From Desulfatirhabdium sp040755275 (lineage in GTDB: Bacteria; Desulfobacterota; Desulfobacteria; Desulfobacterales; Desulfatirhabdiaceae): a stretch of DNA of 29,603 bases. Both the position numbers and the translations under genes were made by a program. Below the pieces are notes generated by a model. The model saw nothing but the letters and a program-made list of their open reading frames with translations, ran no database searches and was not told where the DNA came from. Shown piece by piece: positions 1 to 7,641 of this stretch; positions within the stretch are counted from its first letter, which is position 1, and every line of letters begins with the position of its first letter. Location: positions 1-29,603 of the forward strand of contig JBFMBE010000025.1 in assembly GCA_040755275.1 (NCBI GenBank), read 5' to 3'.

Positions 1-2
1 CG

Positions 3-776
3 CTTCAGGAGGCTTGTCATGAAGCCCTGTGGACCTGCTGTCATCCCGTGAAAGAAAAGATTCCGGCCGACATTCTTCTTCTGGGTGGTGACGACATTAT
101 CGTCTATCTGGCGGCTGATACGGCCATTCCGTTTGCCATCGAACTGGCGAAACGGTTTGAAAGCAAAACCAAGGATCGAATCGGAAGGGATCCGTTTTTT
201 GCCAACCTACTGCAGGGAAGGGGATTGACGATATCCCTTGGTATTGCCTATGGCCGTTCTCATACGCCCATTGCCATCTTGGTGGATCAAGCGGAAGAAT
301 TGCTGAAGTCGGCCAAACAAAAAGGGACAGCTATGGCCCCAAGTGAATTCTACGCGCCGGCCTGTATCGATTTCCATCTGGCAAGCCGTTACAACCAGCT
401 TCATGTCAAAGACAGCCGCTCCCAGCATCTGGTGCTCAAAACAGCAAATGGGACCCTCCTGAATCTGTACGGCGGGCCCTACACGGTGGAGGAAGCCGAA
501 AATTTGCAGTCTCAGGCCGTTCGCCTTCGAAAAAGCGACTTGCCCCGATCATGGTTGCATCGATTCGGTGAAGCGCCATTTCAGGGGTATTGGCTGGGCA
601 ATATCGAGACATTGATTGTCTGGGGAAGAGCGAGGACGGATGAAGATCGGAAGGTATTGTACGAGGTGCTGGATGCCTTGGGCTGCCTCCCCCACCCGCC
701 CTGGCGCGAAACCGAAAGCACCGTTGACACACCGATCGTGGATCTGGTTTCTCTGACGGAATGGACCAACGGGTAA
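3..776 (+). CDS. cas10: Cas10-like large subunit of a type III-D/III-B-like effector, C-terminal part only (5' cut by window edge)
   Basis: The reading frame is open from the first complete codon of the window, so the true start lies upstream and only about the last 257 residues are seen. A GGDD signature about 30 residues into the visible part is the metal-binding motif of the Cas10 palm, which makes cyclic oligoadenylates from ATP when target RNA is bound. The following SLGIAYG...ILVDQAEELLKSAK stretch is the usual end of that palm domain. The last ~130 residues, with LLNLYGGPYTVEEAENL, resemble the C-terminal helical region of Cmr2/III-D Cas10 proteins. The next gene follows after 16 bp and all neighbours are RAMP subunits. 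Whether an HD nuclease domain is present cannot be seen. Assignment to III-D rests on the csx10 and csx19 neighbours. The Cas10 call is very secure. Confidence 0.9.
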   Translation, partial: LQEACHEALWTCCHPVKEKIPADILLLGGDDIIVYLAADTAIPFAIELAKRFESKTKDRIGRDPFFANLLQGRGLTISLGIAYGRSHTPIAILVDQAEELLKSAKQKGTAMAPSEFYAPACIDFHLASRYNQLHVKDSRSQHLVLKTANGTLLNLYGGPYTVEEAENLQSQAVRLRKSDLPRSWLHRFGEAPFQGYWLGNIETLIVWGRARTDEDRKVLYEVLDALGCLPHPPWRETESTVDTPIVDLVSLTEWTNG

Positions 777-792
777 TCACAGGATTTGGATC

Positions 793-1497
793 ATGGCGCA
801 TCATCTGCATCTGAAATTGACCATTTGCTTTTCAGCCGGGTGGCACACCGGATCCGGCGAAGGCAGCTTTGCCATCGACAATCTGGTTCGAAAAAACGCT
901 GCAGGGCAACCTTTCATTCCGGGCAGCACCCTCAAGGGTGTGATCCGACAAAGTTGTGAGCGACTGAATCGCACGCTTGGTTTTCCGATTCCCTGGCTGC
1001 CCCATGGCACCACCCGTTCCGGTGCATGGGATTTCAGACCTCTTTGCGAGATGCCGTCCCCCGTTGAACAGATCTTCGGTACCCATTACGCCTGTGGAGA
1101 ATTGTATTTTCGGGACGCCATCCCGGATACGAACGACCGCATCCGATCGTTTTCAAGAACCCATATCGCACGATACCGGGCGTTGCGTACCGCTCGGCAT
1201 CGGCACCTCTTCACCACCGAATACAGCCCTGCCACCACCCTGAACACCACCATCGATGGCTGGCATGATCGGCTTCGCTCGCTATCATCCGATGATCCTC
1301 CCTATGCCTATTGTTTGTTGATCGCAGGAATTCTGGCTATCGATCGGATAGGCGGCCGGAAAAGTACAGGAGCCGGTTGGATGGAAGGGGCTATCGACAT
1401 CCAGACGGCGTTATACAACGGCCGGCAGGTGAATATCGGTGAAGCCTTGGAGCTGTTGGATGTAGACTTCTATCAAGATTCGAAAGGGTTGGTATGA
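793..1497 (+). CDS. Csm3-like (Cas7 group) RAMP subunit of the III-D-like complex
   Basis: A 234-residue RAMP-fold protein. The N-terminal half carries a classic Cas7 thumb region: Asp29 in FAIDNLV, followed by GQPFIPGSTLKGVIRQ. In Csm3 and Cmr4 an Asp at this position cleaves target RNA between every sixth nucleotide, so this subunit is probably a target-RNA nuclease as well as backbone. A glycine-rich loop near the C-terminus (RIGGRKSTGAGW) is the second RAMP signature. The ATG at 793 has a weak AGGA about nine bases upstream. The 3' end overlaps the next start by four bases (ATGA), which indicates translational coupling. The exact subunit name within III-D is uncertain. Confidence 0.85.
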   Translation: MAHHLHLKLTICFSAGWHTGSGEGSFAIDNLVRKNAAGQPFIPGSTLKGVIRQSCERLNRTLGFPIPWLPHGTTRSGAWDFRPLCEMPSPVEQIFGTHYACGELYFRDAIPDTNDRIRSFSRTHIARYRALRTARHRHLFTTEYSPATTLNTTIDGWHDRLRSLSSDDPPYAYCLLIAGILAIDRIGGRKSTGAGWMEGAIDIQTALYNGRQVNIGEALELLDVDFYQDSKGLV

Positions 1498-3344
1498 AGC
1501 TCTTTCACTTGAAAGCCAGATTGCTGTCTCCCGTATTGATCCAGACAAACCGGCAATCGAATGCTTCGGGCGGCCTTCATTATATTCCGGGCAGTGCGCT
1601 TCGGGGAGCGGTGGCCATGTCGGTTCTTCGAAAAGGTCTGTCTCCCGAATCCAACGACTTTCAGAATATGTTTCTGAAAAAACCAATTCATTTTCCGGAT
1701 CTTCTGCCTGCCGAACCCGACGGTCTCGGTTTTGCCCTACCTGTGACAGCCATCTCTTGTAAACGGCATCCCGGTTTTGTTTCCGAAACCCATCATGGCG
1801 TGGGGGATGCCTTGGCTGCCTGGACAGCAGGTGTCATCGACAACGAACCCAAAACCGAAGCGTTTGTATGCCCCATCTGTGGTCAAGACACCAAACCGTT
1901 TTCAGGTTTTTGGAACGGAAACTGGGAGCGGCCGTCCCAGACGGATGTGGTCATGTGCTATCAGCGCCACACCGGAATCGACCGCCACACCAATACGGTG
2001 GCCACATCGATTTTTTATGTGACCCAAGCCATGAGTGAAATGAACAACGGGCCTGATGGCGACGCCACCGATACCTGGCTCACGGGAAGTCTGTGGCTCG
2101 ACGACGATCAACTCGCGTGTCTTCGTGAGTGGCTTTCAGAGCCGATATTTCTTGGAGCGGACCGAACCCGGGGGATGGGAGAAGTATCCATTCAGATTGC
2201 AGCCGGTAGCGAGCCCGAATTCGATCTGAATCATTGGGACGCTGTATTTCGTGAGAAAGTGGCCGGCTTCAGCAAAGGACGGCTTCCGGAAGGCCTGTTG
2301 TTCAGTGTGACCCTGATCGGCCATACCATTTGGGTGGACGAATACCTGAGAGCGACCTTCGATTGGATACCCGACTTTCCTCACATCGAACCCGTGACCC
2401 GAATCATCCGCAGACAATCGGTGCATGGATGGCATGCGGCGCGGAATATGCCCAAATCCGACGATATCGCCATAGCGCGTGGAAGTGTGTATCTGTTTCG
2501 ATACGCTGGTGCGGATCCGGCTTCGTTGGCCGGATACTTGAAGGAACTCGTTCGAACGGGAATTGGTTTGAGAAGGGCGGAAGGTTTCGGAAGAATCACC
2601 GTCTGCGATCCTCGTCAAGAGAGAGGCGGGGAAGCCCATCAGGCATCTTGTGGTCTACGGATCGAACAATACCTGAAAGACCATCAAGTCGAGTCCATCC
2701 CCAGCACCGACGTGTATCGCTTGTACTGTCCGGCCTGTCGCACCTTCGGCGCCCATCAGTTTATCGGAAGGTTCTGTACATCGGATGCCCATCTCGACGA
2801 GACACAAGGGGGGCGGAGCTATCTTCTGGAACGGCGGGATGGTGTAGCCATTGACCGATTGACGGGAGGCGCTGCAAGCGGAGCCAAGTACGACCTGGAA
2901 GTGTTGACCAAAGGAGTTTTCAAAACTCAGATCGAACTGCAGAATTTCGAGCGATGGCAACTTGGGCTCTTGGGGTTGGTGCTTCGGGACATGTCGGATG
3001 GACTTGTCCGGATCGGAATGGGGAAAAGTCGAGGGTTAGGACGAATTCATGTCGAGTTCGACCGTTTTGAGATTATCTCTTACGGTCGTCCGATGGATTC
3101 TCTACAAGGTCTTGCCGCCCGATGTACCCCGCATGAAGTCCGTCAGTACGGGCTGTTTCCGGAAACGGATCATACAGCGGCGTTGCCCGAAGGAAAGAAG
3201 GAAGGCCTTCGCTGGGTTCATGACATTCTTTCCGGTTGGGAACAGGTTCTCGAGCCGGCATTGACCGATTTCATTTCTTATATCGACCAGGTTCCCTGGC
3301 CTCAAGAAATCGATGCCTATGGGGAAACAGGGAGGTGTCCATGA
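1494..3344 (+). CDS. csx10: Csx10, type III-D RAMP protein (Cas5-like role), unusually long
   Basis: A 616-residue protein. The N-terminus (LLSPVLIQTNRQ...LHYIPGSALRGAVAM) and the following PVTAISCKRHPGF...HHGVGDALAAW segment match the Csx10 pattern. Two CxxC pairs are visible, Cys126/Cys129 (CPICG) and Cys412/Cys415 (CPAC), and probably bind zinc. Two glycine-rich RAMP loops occur (GLRRAEGFGRI near 363 and GKSRGLGRIHV near 510), so it carries at least two RAMP-like modules. Csx10 is the hallmark of type III-D and is thought to cap the crRNA 5' end as Csm4/Cmr3 do. Its start overlaps the upstream stop by four bases and its stop overlaps the csx19 start by four bases. It is longer than most Csx10 proteins I know of, which could reflect fusion of an extra RAMP unit. 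Confidence 0.85.
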   Translation: MKLFHLKARLLSPVLIQTNRQSNASGGLHYIPGSALRGAVAMSVLRKGLSPESNDFQNMFLKKPIHFPDLLPAEPDGLGFALPVTAISCKRHPGFVSETHHGVGDALAAWTAGVIDNEPKTEAFVCPICGQDTKPFSGFWNGNWERPSQTDVVMCYQRHTGIDRHTNTVATSIFYVTQAMSEMNNGPDGDATDTWLTGSLWLDDDQLACLREWLSEPIFLGADRTRGMGEVSIQIAAGSEPEFDLNHWDAVFREKVAGFSKGRLPEGLLFSVTLIGHTIWVDEYLRATFDWIPDFPHIEPVTRIIRRQSVHGWHAARNMPKSDDIAIARGSVYLFRYAGADPASLAGYLKELVRTGIGLRRAEGFGRITVCDPRQERGGEAHQASCGLRIEQYLKDHQVESIPSTDVYRLYCPACRTFGAHQFIGRFCTSDAHLDETQGGRSYLLERRDGVAIDRLTGGAASGAKYDLEVLTKGVFKTQIELQNFERWQLGLLGLVLRDMSDGLVRIGMGKSRGLGRIHVEFDRFEIISYGRPMDSLQGLAARCTPHEVRQYGLFPETDHTAALPEGKKEGLRWVHDILSGWEQVLEPALTDFISYIDQVPWPQEIDAYGETGRCP

Positions 3345-3868
3345 CCGTTCTATGCAGCATGGATCTTCCAGGTGAGAAGACTGTCGAGGCCATTGTGGGA
3401 CATCCTTTTCCGGAAGATGCCATCATTTTGGCGTTTACCCCTGTAGAGGCGGTCATGGGTGTCTTTCGTCCGGATGTGTCCCTGGTGGATCGAAGCGAGG
3501 AAGGCCGGGTGTTTTCACCGGAAGGTGAGCTGCGGTGGCGCCGACTGGGTCCTGTCGTACGCATGGTCTATCTGGGGGCGATTATGCCGAATCATCCCGG
3601 CTGGATCGATGGGAGCAGGCATCTTGCAGGGCTTCGACCCCAGTACAGTGATTTTCTGCTCTGGGGGGTTCGATCGGATCTGGAGCCGGAATGGCTCGAA
3701 CATCAGCTGCCGAAGCGGTTGGTCTATCCGATTTCAACGGTGACGTATCCGAGGGGGCGGGTCAAATTGGTTGTGGAAAACTGGGTGGATCCATTTGGGA
3801 TGCCCCGCTTTGCTCGGTACCACCATCTGGAGGAAGTGAAAGGGGAAACGGATCATGCCACAGAATGA
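3341..3868 (+). CDS. csx19: Csx19-like protein of the III-D module
   Basis: A 175-residue protein starting at the ATG in the ATGA overlap with csx10. A longer open frame reaches back into csx10, but that overlap is implausible. The sequence has no enzyme motif I recognise. Its size, its place directly after csx10, and the segment YSDFLLWGVRSDLEPEWLEHQLPKRLVYPIS fit Csx19 (TIGR03984 family), a III-D accessory protein whose members typically carry a LLWG-type motif. Function is unknown; a structural or assembly role in the effector complex is only inferred from its obligate partnership with Csx10. The next RAMP gene starts 14 bases before its stop. Confidence 0.65.
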   Translation: MTVLCSMDLPGEKTVEAIVGHPFPEDAIILAFTPVEAVMGVFRPDVSLVDRSEEGRVFSPEGELRWRRLGPVVRMVYLGAIMPNHPGWIDGSRHLAGLRPQYSDFLLWGVRSDLEPEWLEHQLPKRLVYPISTVTYPRGRVKLVVENWVDPFGMPRFARYHHLEEVKGETDHATE

Positions 3869-4961
3869 AACGTTCTGGAATCCCTATCGGCTGGTGCCGG
3901 CAAAATCCGTTGAAAACCGCTGTGCTCCACAAACCCATGAGCGGTTTGTCGGTCACTGTGGTATTCTGAGCTGCACCGTCGAAAACCTGACACCGCTCTT
4001 TGTCGGACCATCATCCAAAGGGAATCCCCGGCGGTTTCTTTCACGGGAGCAACGGCCTGTCATCCCCGGCAGCTCGCTCAAAGGGATGTTCCGATCTCTG
4101 GCGGAGCTTGTCGGAGGCGGATGCTGCTCGGTCCAGAACACGGGAGGACAACATAAGAGTCCCGTTCCACCGGAATTGGGCAAATGTACGGATGTCCGAT
4201 CACTGTGCATCACCTGTCGGATGTTCGGGGCCATGGAAACGAGTTCCAGGGCCCGAGTCCATATGGGCAAGGTATGTTTCGGGGATGCGACGTTGCTGGA
4301 TGAAAGGGGTCGCACTGATTCTTTTCAGGTCTATCTCTCTTCATGCGGTGTGCGACATGAGCCTTTCTACCGATCCCCCCATACGGGCAAGCTGGACGGC
4401 GCGAGTCGCAAACTCTACTTCCATCAGCCGATGCATCGGGAAAACATTCAACCCCTTCCGATTTCGGTTTCGGCGCGACCTTGGCAGGTTGATGCGTTGT
4501 TGCCCCATCACCGGTTTCGTTTCGAAGTCACCTATCACAACCTCACCGATGCGGAGCTCTCTCTTCTGCTCTATGTCATTCACCTCGAAGAACATGTGGA
4601 GGTGACGATCGGCGAAGAGCACATACAACTTCGGGGGCCCCTACGTCACAAGATCGGCAATGCAAAGCCTCTCGGTATGGGCAGTTGTCATGTTCAGATC
4701 GAGTGGTGGGAAAGGTTTTTGGAGCCGAGGCTGCGTTTTGCCAGTTTACAATCGAGCCAGCGGCATCGTTTAGAAGGGGATGATCTGCACGACGAAATTA
4801 TCAAAAGGATTTGCCCTTACATCGAAGACAAATCCCCGACGATGAAGCATGTTCGAAAAATGATGGTCTGGGATGAAACCGACAAACGTGTTTTCAACTA
4901 TCCCAATTATGAATGGTTTCAAAATAGGGCCAACTCGGGAAAGCCCCTCAAAGCCATTTGA
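3855..4961 (+). CDS. Cas7-like RAMP subunit of the III-D-like complex, apparently without the catalytic Asp
   Basis: A 368-residue RAMP protein. IPGSSLKGMFRSL begins near residue 70, and a Cys cluster (Cys111, Cys118, Cys121 in CTDVRSLCITCRMFG) resembles the zinc-binding insertion of many Cas7-like subunits. The loop GNAKPLGMGSCHVQIEWW near 270-285 is the glycine-rich RAMP signature. In the segment before IPGSSLKG, where Csm3 has its cleaving Asp, I see FVGPSSKGNPRRFLSREQRPV with no Asp, so it may not cut RNA. It could be a Csm5-like cap or an inactive backbone unit. It is the last gene of the operon: about 325 bp of non-cas DNA follows before the toxin-antitoxin pair. Confidence 0.8.
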   Translation: MPQNETFWNPYRLVPAKSVENRCAPQTHERFVGHCGILSCTVENLTPLFVGPSSKGNPRRFLSREQRPVIPGSSLKGMFRSLAELVGGGCCSVQNTGGQHKSPVPPELGKCTDVRSLCITCRMFGAMETSSRARVHMGKVCFGDATLLDERGRTDSFQVYLSSCGVRHEPFYRSPHTGKLDGASRKLYFHQPMHRENIQPLPISVSARPWQVDALLPHHRFRFEVTYHNLTDAELSLLLYVIHLEEHVEVTIGEEHIQLRGPLRHKIGNAKPLGMGSCHVQIEWWERFLEPRLRFASLQSSQRHRLEGDDLHDEIIKRICPYIEDKSPTMKHVRKMMVWDETDKRVFNYPNYEWFQNRANSGKPLKAI

Positions 4962-5060
4962 CGTGGCGATGTGTTAACAGAACAGCAACTGAAACTTCAC
5001 GGGCTGTATTCCGCGAATGCGGCGTTGTGAGTTCGCTTGGGTGATGGCTGATGTGGTTAC

Positions 5061-5124
5061 AAACAGTCAGGCCCTCTGGATGGACCCGTTTTCTTGCGGG
5101 TCCATCCAGAGGGCCTGACTGTTT
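5061..5124. terminator. Perfect 28-bp inverted repeat with an 8-base loop
   Basis: Positions 5061-5088 and 5097-5124 are exact reverse complements, separated by the loop at 5089-5096. The stem starts AAACAGTC and ends GACCCG before the loop. It lies 100 bp after the last III-D gene and is followed by a short T run (GTTTTAG), so it may end transcription of that operon, and it would work in both directions. The stem is far longer than a normal intrinsic terminator, so a miniature mobile element or other palindromic insertion is an alternative. An IS3 fragment starts about 14 bp to the right. The palindrome itself is certain; its role is not. Confidence 0.6.
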
Positions 5125-5137
5125 TAGTTCATCATGT

Positions 5138-5224
5138 TTTCCGCTTCTTTGAATCCGGTGAACTCCCACCTGCACCCCGTGCACCGCCAGGTCTTCTTGG
5201 GGCTTTTCGGCTCCATAGCTCTTT
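5138..5224 (-). pseudogene. Fragment of an IS3-family transposase (orfB, internal part)
   Basis: The minus strand encodes SYGAEKPQEDLAVHGVQVG followed by VHRIQR. This is nearly the same as SYGAERLQEDLAAHGVQVG plus VHRIKR in the orfB copy at 25795-26454, and the nucleotide sequence is also closely similar. Similarity fades at both edges (about 5138 and 5224). Only about 30 codons of the HTH-21-type region remain, so it is a decayed scrap. It belongs to the same element family as the right-end scrap at 5989-6086. In an intact minus-strand element this internal piece would lie to the right of that end, not the left, so the two are separate or rearranged remnants. Confidence 0.8.
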
Positions 5225-5291
5225 ACCACAACTTGACACATTGCTCGCTGAAGGATAAACTTAAGATGAACTTTATTAATGGAGGATGATT

Positions 5292-5546
5292 ATGCAACAG
5301 ACTATCAGCGCAAAAGAGCTTCGCGCTACCCTGCCCAACATCGTTCAGAGGGTCAAGAGAGGGGAACAGTTCACGGTCTTCTACAGAAGCCAGCCTGCTT
5401 TTCGCATCGTTCCGGTGGACGGGGAAGACCGCATCTCCTGCCCGCTCGATCAAGATCCCCTGTACCGATCGGGGGCGCTTGGGGTATCATCCGATGGGCT
5501 GACTGCTGCGGATCACGACGGGCTGCTGTACGGGAGTTGTGGATAA
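5292..5546 (+). CDS. Phd/YefM-type antitoxin
   Basis: An 84-residue protein. The N-terminal MQQTISAKELRATLPNIVQRVKRGEQFTVFYRSQPAFRIVPV is the Phd/YefM antitoxin fold, which binds its own operator and, through the C-terminal tail, neutralises the partner toxin. I chose the ATG at 5292 because GGAGG at 5281-5285 is six bases upstream of it, whereas the earlier in-frame ATG at 5286 abuts the GGAGG. Its stop overlaps the toxin start by one base (TAATG). The pair sits between two IS3 scraps and between two CRISPR effector operons and is not part of either. Autoregulation through a site near 5240-5280 is expected from the family but not shown. Confidence 0.85.
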   Translation: MQQTISAKELRATLPNIVQRVKRGEQFTVFYRSQPAFRIVPVDGEDRISCPLDQDPLYRSGALGVSSDGLTAADHDGLLYGSCG

Positions 5547-5962
5547 TGAAACGCCTTTTCGTTGATACGGCCGGTTGGATGGCTATGGCAGACGCTAACG
5601 ATCCCTGTCATCATTCTTCCCTTCAGGTCCGGGACCGATGGCTGGAGCAGGGCGGCATTTTGGTCACCTCCAATTATGTGATAGATGAAACGCTCACGCT
5701 CATCCGCATGCGACTGGGCATAGCCGCTGCCGAGAAATGGTGGGATATGATATCCCAAAGTCCCAGATGCGGAACCGAGTGGATTACACATCAAAGACAG
5801 GAAAAGGCCATCCGATGGTTCTTCAAGTGGCGGGATCAGTCGTTTTCTCTTACCGATTGCACGAGTTTCGTGGTCATGCGGGAACTGGGCATAGACACAG
5901 CTTTGACCGCAGACCAGCATTTCAGGTCGGCGGGCTTTGTGGCCCTGCCAACATCCTCATAA
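5546..5962 (+). CDS. VapC-type PIN-domain ribonuclease toxin
   Basis: A 138-residue PIN-domain protein. The four acidic residues expected for Mg2+-dependent RNA cleavage are present: Asp7 (LFVDTAGW), Glu48 (VIDETLTL), Asp104 (SLTDCTSF) and Asp123 (LTADQHF). VapC toxins usually cut tRNA or rRNA and stop growth when the labile antitoxin is lost. The start overlaps the antitoxin stop (TAATG), the usual coupled arrangement. All active-site residues are intact, so the toxin should be functional. A longer open frame exists upstream but would overlap the antitoxin completely. Confidence 0.88.
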   Translation: MKRLFVDTAGWMAMADANDPCHHSSLQVRDRWLEQGGILVTSNYVIDETLTLIRMRLGIAAAEKWWDMISQSPRCGTEWITHQRQEKAIRWFFKWRDQSFSLTDCTSFVVMRELGIDTALTADQHFRSAGFVALPTSS

Positions 5963-5988
5963 CTCCGTGGAGAAGAATTGAAATCGGC

Positions 5989-6086
5989 TGACAATACCGG
6001 ACACCAATGGATTATGCTGCCTTTTTGATTTCACCATCCTGACGCTCAAAGGCCGCTGGTGAAAGATAACCCAGCCGCTGTTAAAT
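5989..6086 (-). mobile_element. Right-end remnant of an IS3-family element
   Basis: The stretch beginning TGACAATACCGGACACC is the reverse complement, with a few changes, of the right end of the element at 25422-26657. On the minus strand it encodes RLGYLSPAAFERQDGEIKKAA followed by a stop, the normal C-terminus of IS3 orfB. The tyrosine codon (TAT) is intact here, while the copy by the array has a stop in its place, so the two copies decayed independently. A TTGAAATCGG at 5978-5987 resembles the element's left tip, which may mark a rearranged junction. No transposase activity is possible from this scrap. Confidence 0.8.
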
Positions 6087-6454
6087 CCGCTTCCCCCTCG
6101 CTCGGTCCTTGTCAACCCGTTCAATTTTCCCTTGATTTCCGGACGATCAAACTGTAGTGAGAGTGATGTTGTTCCATTGGCTTTCTATAGTTTCATTCGT
6201 CCCGGCCGGGAACCGTCATCCATCGTTTCCCAACCGATGCGATTTTCGTCCGGTTCATGCAGAACATTCATCTTCTCATGGAAGGACCCGATGAAACGCC
6301 TGCCTCCATCATCCATCGATCCACGGCTCATCCCTTCCCCTCTTCCCCCGACTTCGGAATCCTGGATCTGCTACCCTTGTCGGCTGGTCACCCCAAGGTA
6401 CGGAGGGGGTATCTTTGCAGGAGGACCGACGGTCACCAGGTGCTTTCTGAACGG
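6087..6454. other. Non-coding spacer with no recognisable gene
   Basis: About 370 bp between the IS3 scrap and the csm promoter. It has an open frame on the plus strand (about 6132-6458), but its composition (rich in Ser and Pro with no recognisable domain) and lack of a ribosome site argue against a gene. I see no RNA gene, repeat or clear terminator. Confidence 0.4.
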
Positions 6455-6501
6455 ATAGCAATGTTGCCATAGTGGAACATTGCAGAGAAACGTTGTTTCA
6501 T
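6455..6501 (+). promoter_or_regulatory. Operator plus promoter of the csm (III-A) operon
   Basis: The 16-base palindrome ATAGCAATGTTGCCAT lies at 6455-6470. Two bases later is a -35-like TGGAAC (6473-6478), then 17 bases, then a -10-like TTTCAT (6496-6501). The same palindrome, in the same orientation and at the same distance from the -35 position, is found at 15698 and (minus strand) 21445. A second, degenerate copy (TGGAACATTGC, 6473-6483) overlaps the -35 here. The palindrome is seen directly; its role as a regulator site is inferred from the three-fold recurrence at CRISPR promoters. Position directly upstream of -35 would suit an activator. Confidence 0.65.
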
Positions 6502-6583
6502 TTCATGCAACCCACTCATGCCTGATGTCTTTTCGAAAGGACCCGATCACGGCCGTTTCATTGAACGAGGGAGATATTGGCTC

Positions 6584-7603
6584 ATGAAAATACCGCCGAC
6601 ACCCCGATCTTTGTTTGGCGATCTGCCGCTCGCCGTCTATCGTATCGGGTGCCAAATCGTCCAACATACCGACAGAGGAAATGACGGACATTCGGCGACA
6701 GCCTCCGAGAGCCTTTCGCAGCATAATGCCTCCTTTCGCCAAAGCCTCTATTGGGGTTCGGCCTGGCGAGGACTTCTCGGCTGGGAGTTGCGCAGGATCC
6801 TGTGTCCCTTTCCCCGAATGCCGGTTTGCAAATCCTGCCTTATCCGGAGAAGCTGTCCCTATTTCCGGCTCATGGAGGATCGGAGCGACGATTTGCGAAT
6901 TCAGGATGCGCCGCGGGGGTATGTTCTGTACCCGTCGACCAACGGAGATGCGAACCGGTTGAACCTCGATATCACCTTGTTCGGCGAGTGTATCCGGTAC
7001 GCTCCCGTCGTTTTCAAGGCGCTTCAAAACGGGGAGAAGACCGGTCTGGGCGCGGCGCGCACCCCGTATGTCTTGCTGAGCGTACAGGAAAAAACGCCCC
7101 GAGGACCGACCCGCGACATTCCGCTCGATTTCGATCGATACACCGATTTCGGCCTGGGTGCCCCCCTTTCCGAGTGGCTGAGCGAATCGCATCCTGCCGG
7201 TACGGCCCTGACCTGTCGGCTGATCACTCCGGTTCGGTTACGCAAGAACGGTAAATATCTCGGCCGGATGGACTGGAAGTATTTCTTTGCAACACTCGTC
7301 CGCAGACTGGAGAGCCTCGGTTGCTTGTTCGCCTCCGGCGAGTTTCTCGGCAAGGAGCGTTTTCTGGAAATCCTGGACGGATTCTCCGATCTGAATCCGA
7401 AAGCGGAGAACTTGAGATGGCATGATTACACCCGTTGGTCGAATCGGCAGCGGCGCAAAGTGCCGATGGGAGGACTGGTCGGGGAAGCCTGGTTCGAGAT
7501 CGAAGACGAAGCCCTTTGGCATTGGTTTGCCGCGGCCCGGATCGCTCATGTCGGAAAAGGTGCGTCGATGGGTCTCGGAAAAATCGAAGCGTCCGACGGA
7601 TAG
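6584..7603 (+). CDS. cas6: Cas6, pre-crRNA processing endoribonuclease
   Basis: A 339-residue protein that cuts the repeat RNA at the base of its hairpin to release crRNAs with an 8-base 5' handle. The C-terminal part shows the Cas6 C-terminal domain pattern: RWSNRQRRKVPMGGLVGEAWFEI, then ARIAHVGKGASMGLGKIE, the glycine-rich loop that binds the repeat. A Cys cluster (CKSCLIRRSC) lies near residue 84. I prefer the ATG at 6584 because GAGGGAG lies about ten bases upstream and the fold's first strand (LPLAVYRIGCQIV) follows soon after. An in-frame ATG at 6518 would add 22 residues but has no ribosome site. It is the first gene of the III-A operon and the only Cas6 seen, so it probably serves both complexes. 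Confidence 0.88.
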   Translation: MKIPPTPRSLFGDLPLAVYRIGCQIVQHTDRGNDGHSATASESLSQHNASFRQSLYWGSAWRGLLGWELRRILCPFPRMPVCKSCLIRRSCPYFRLMEDRSDDLRIQDAPRGYVLYPSTNGDANRLNLDITLFGECIRYAPVVFKALQNGEKTGLGAARTPYVLLSVQEKTPRGPTRDIPLDFDRYTDFGLGAPLSEWLSESHPAGTALTCRLITPVRLRKNGKYLGRMDWKYFFATLVRRLESLGCLFASGEFLGKERFLEILDGFSDLNPKAENLRWHDYTRWSNRQRRKVPMGGLVGEAWFEIEDEALWHWFAAARIAHVGKGASMGLGKIEASDG

Positions 7604-7641
7604 TTCTTTGTTGAAGGATGAACCCAAACAGGAGGGAAATG

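Noticed and set aside
262..277. Operator-like TTGCCAT inside the partial cas10
   Set aside because: Only about 12 of 16 bases match, it is inside coding sequence and no promoter follows.
6132..6458. 108-residue frame upstream of the csm promoter
   Set aside because: No ribosome site, no domain, low-complexity Ser/Pro composition.
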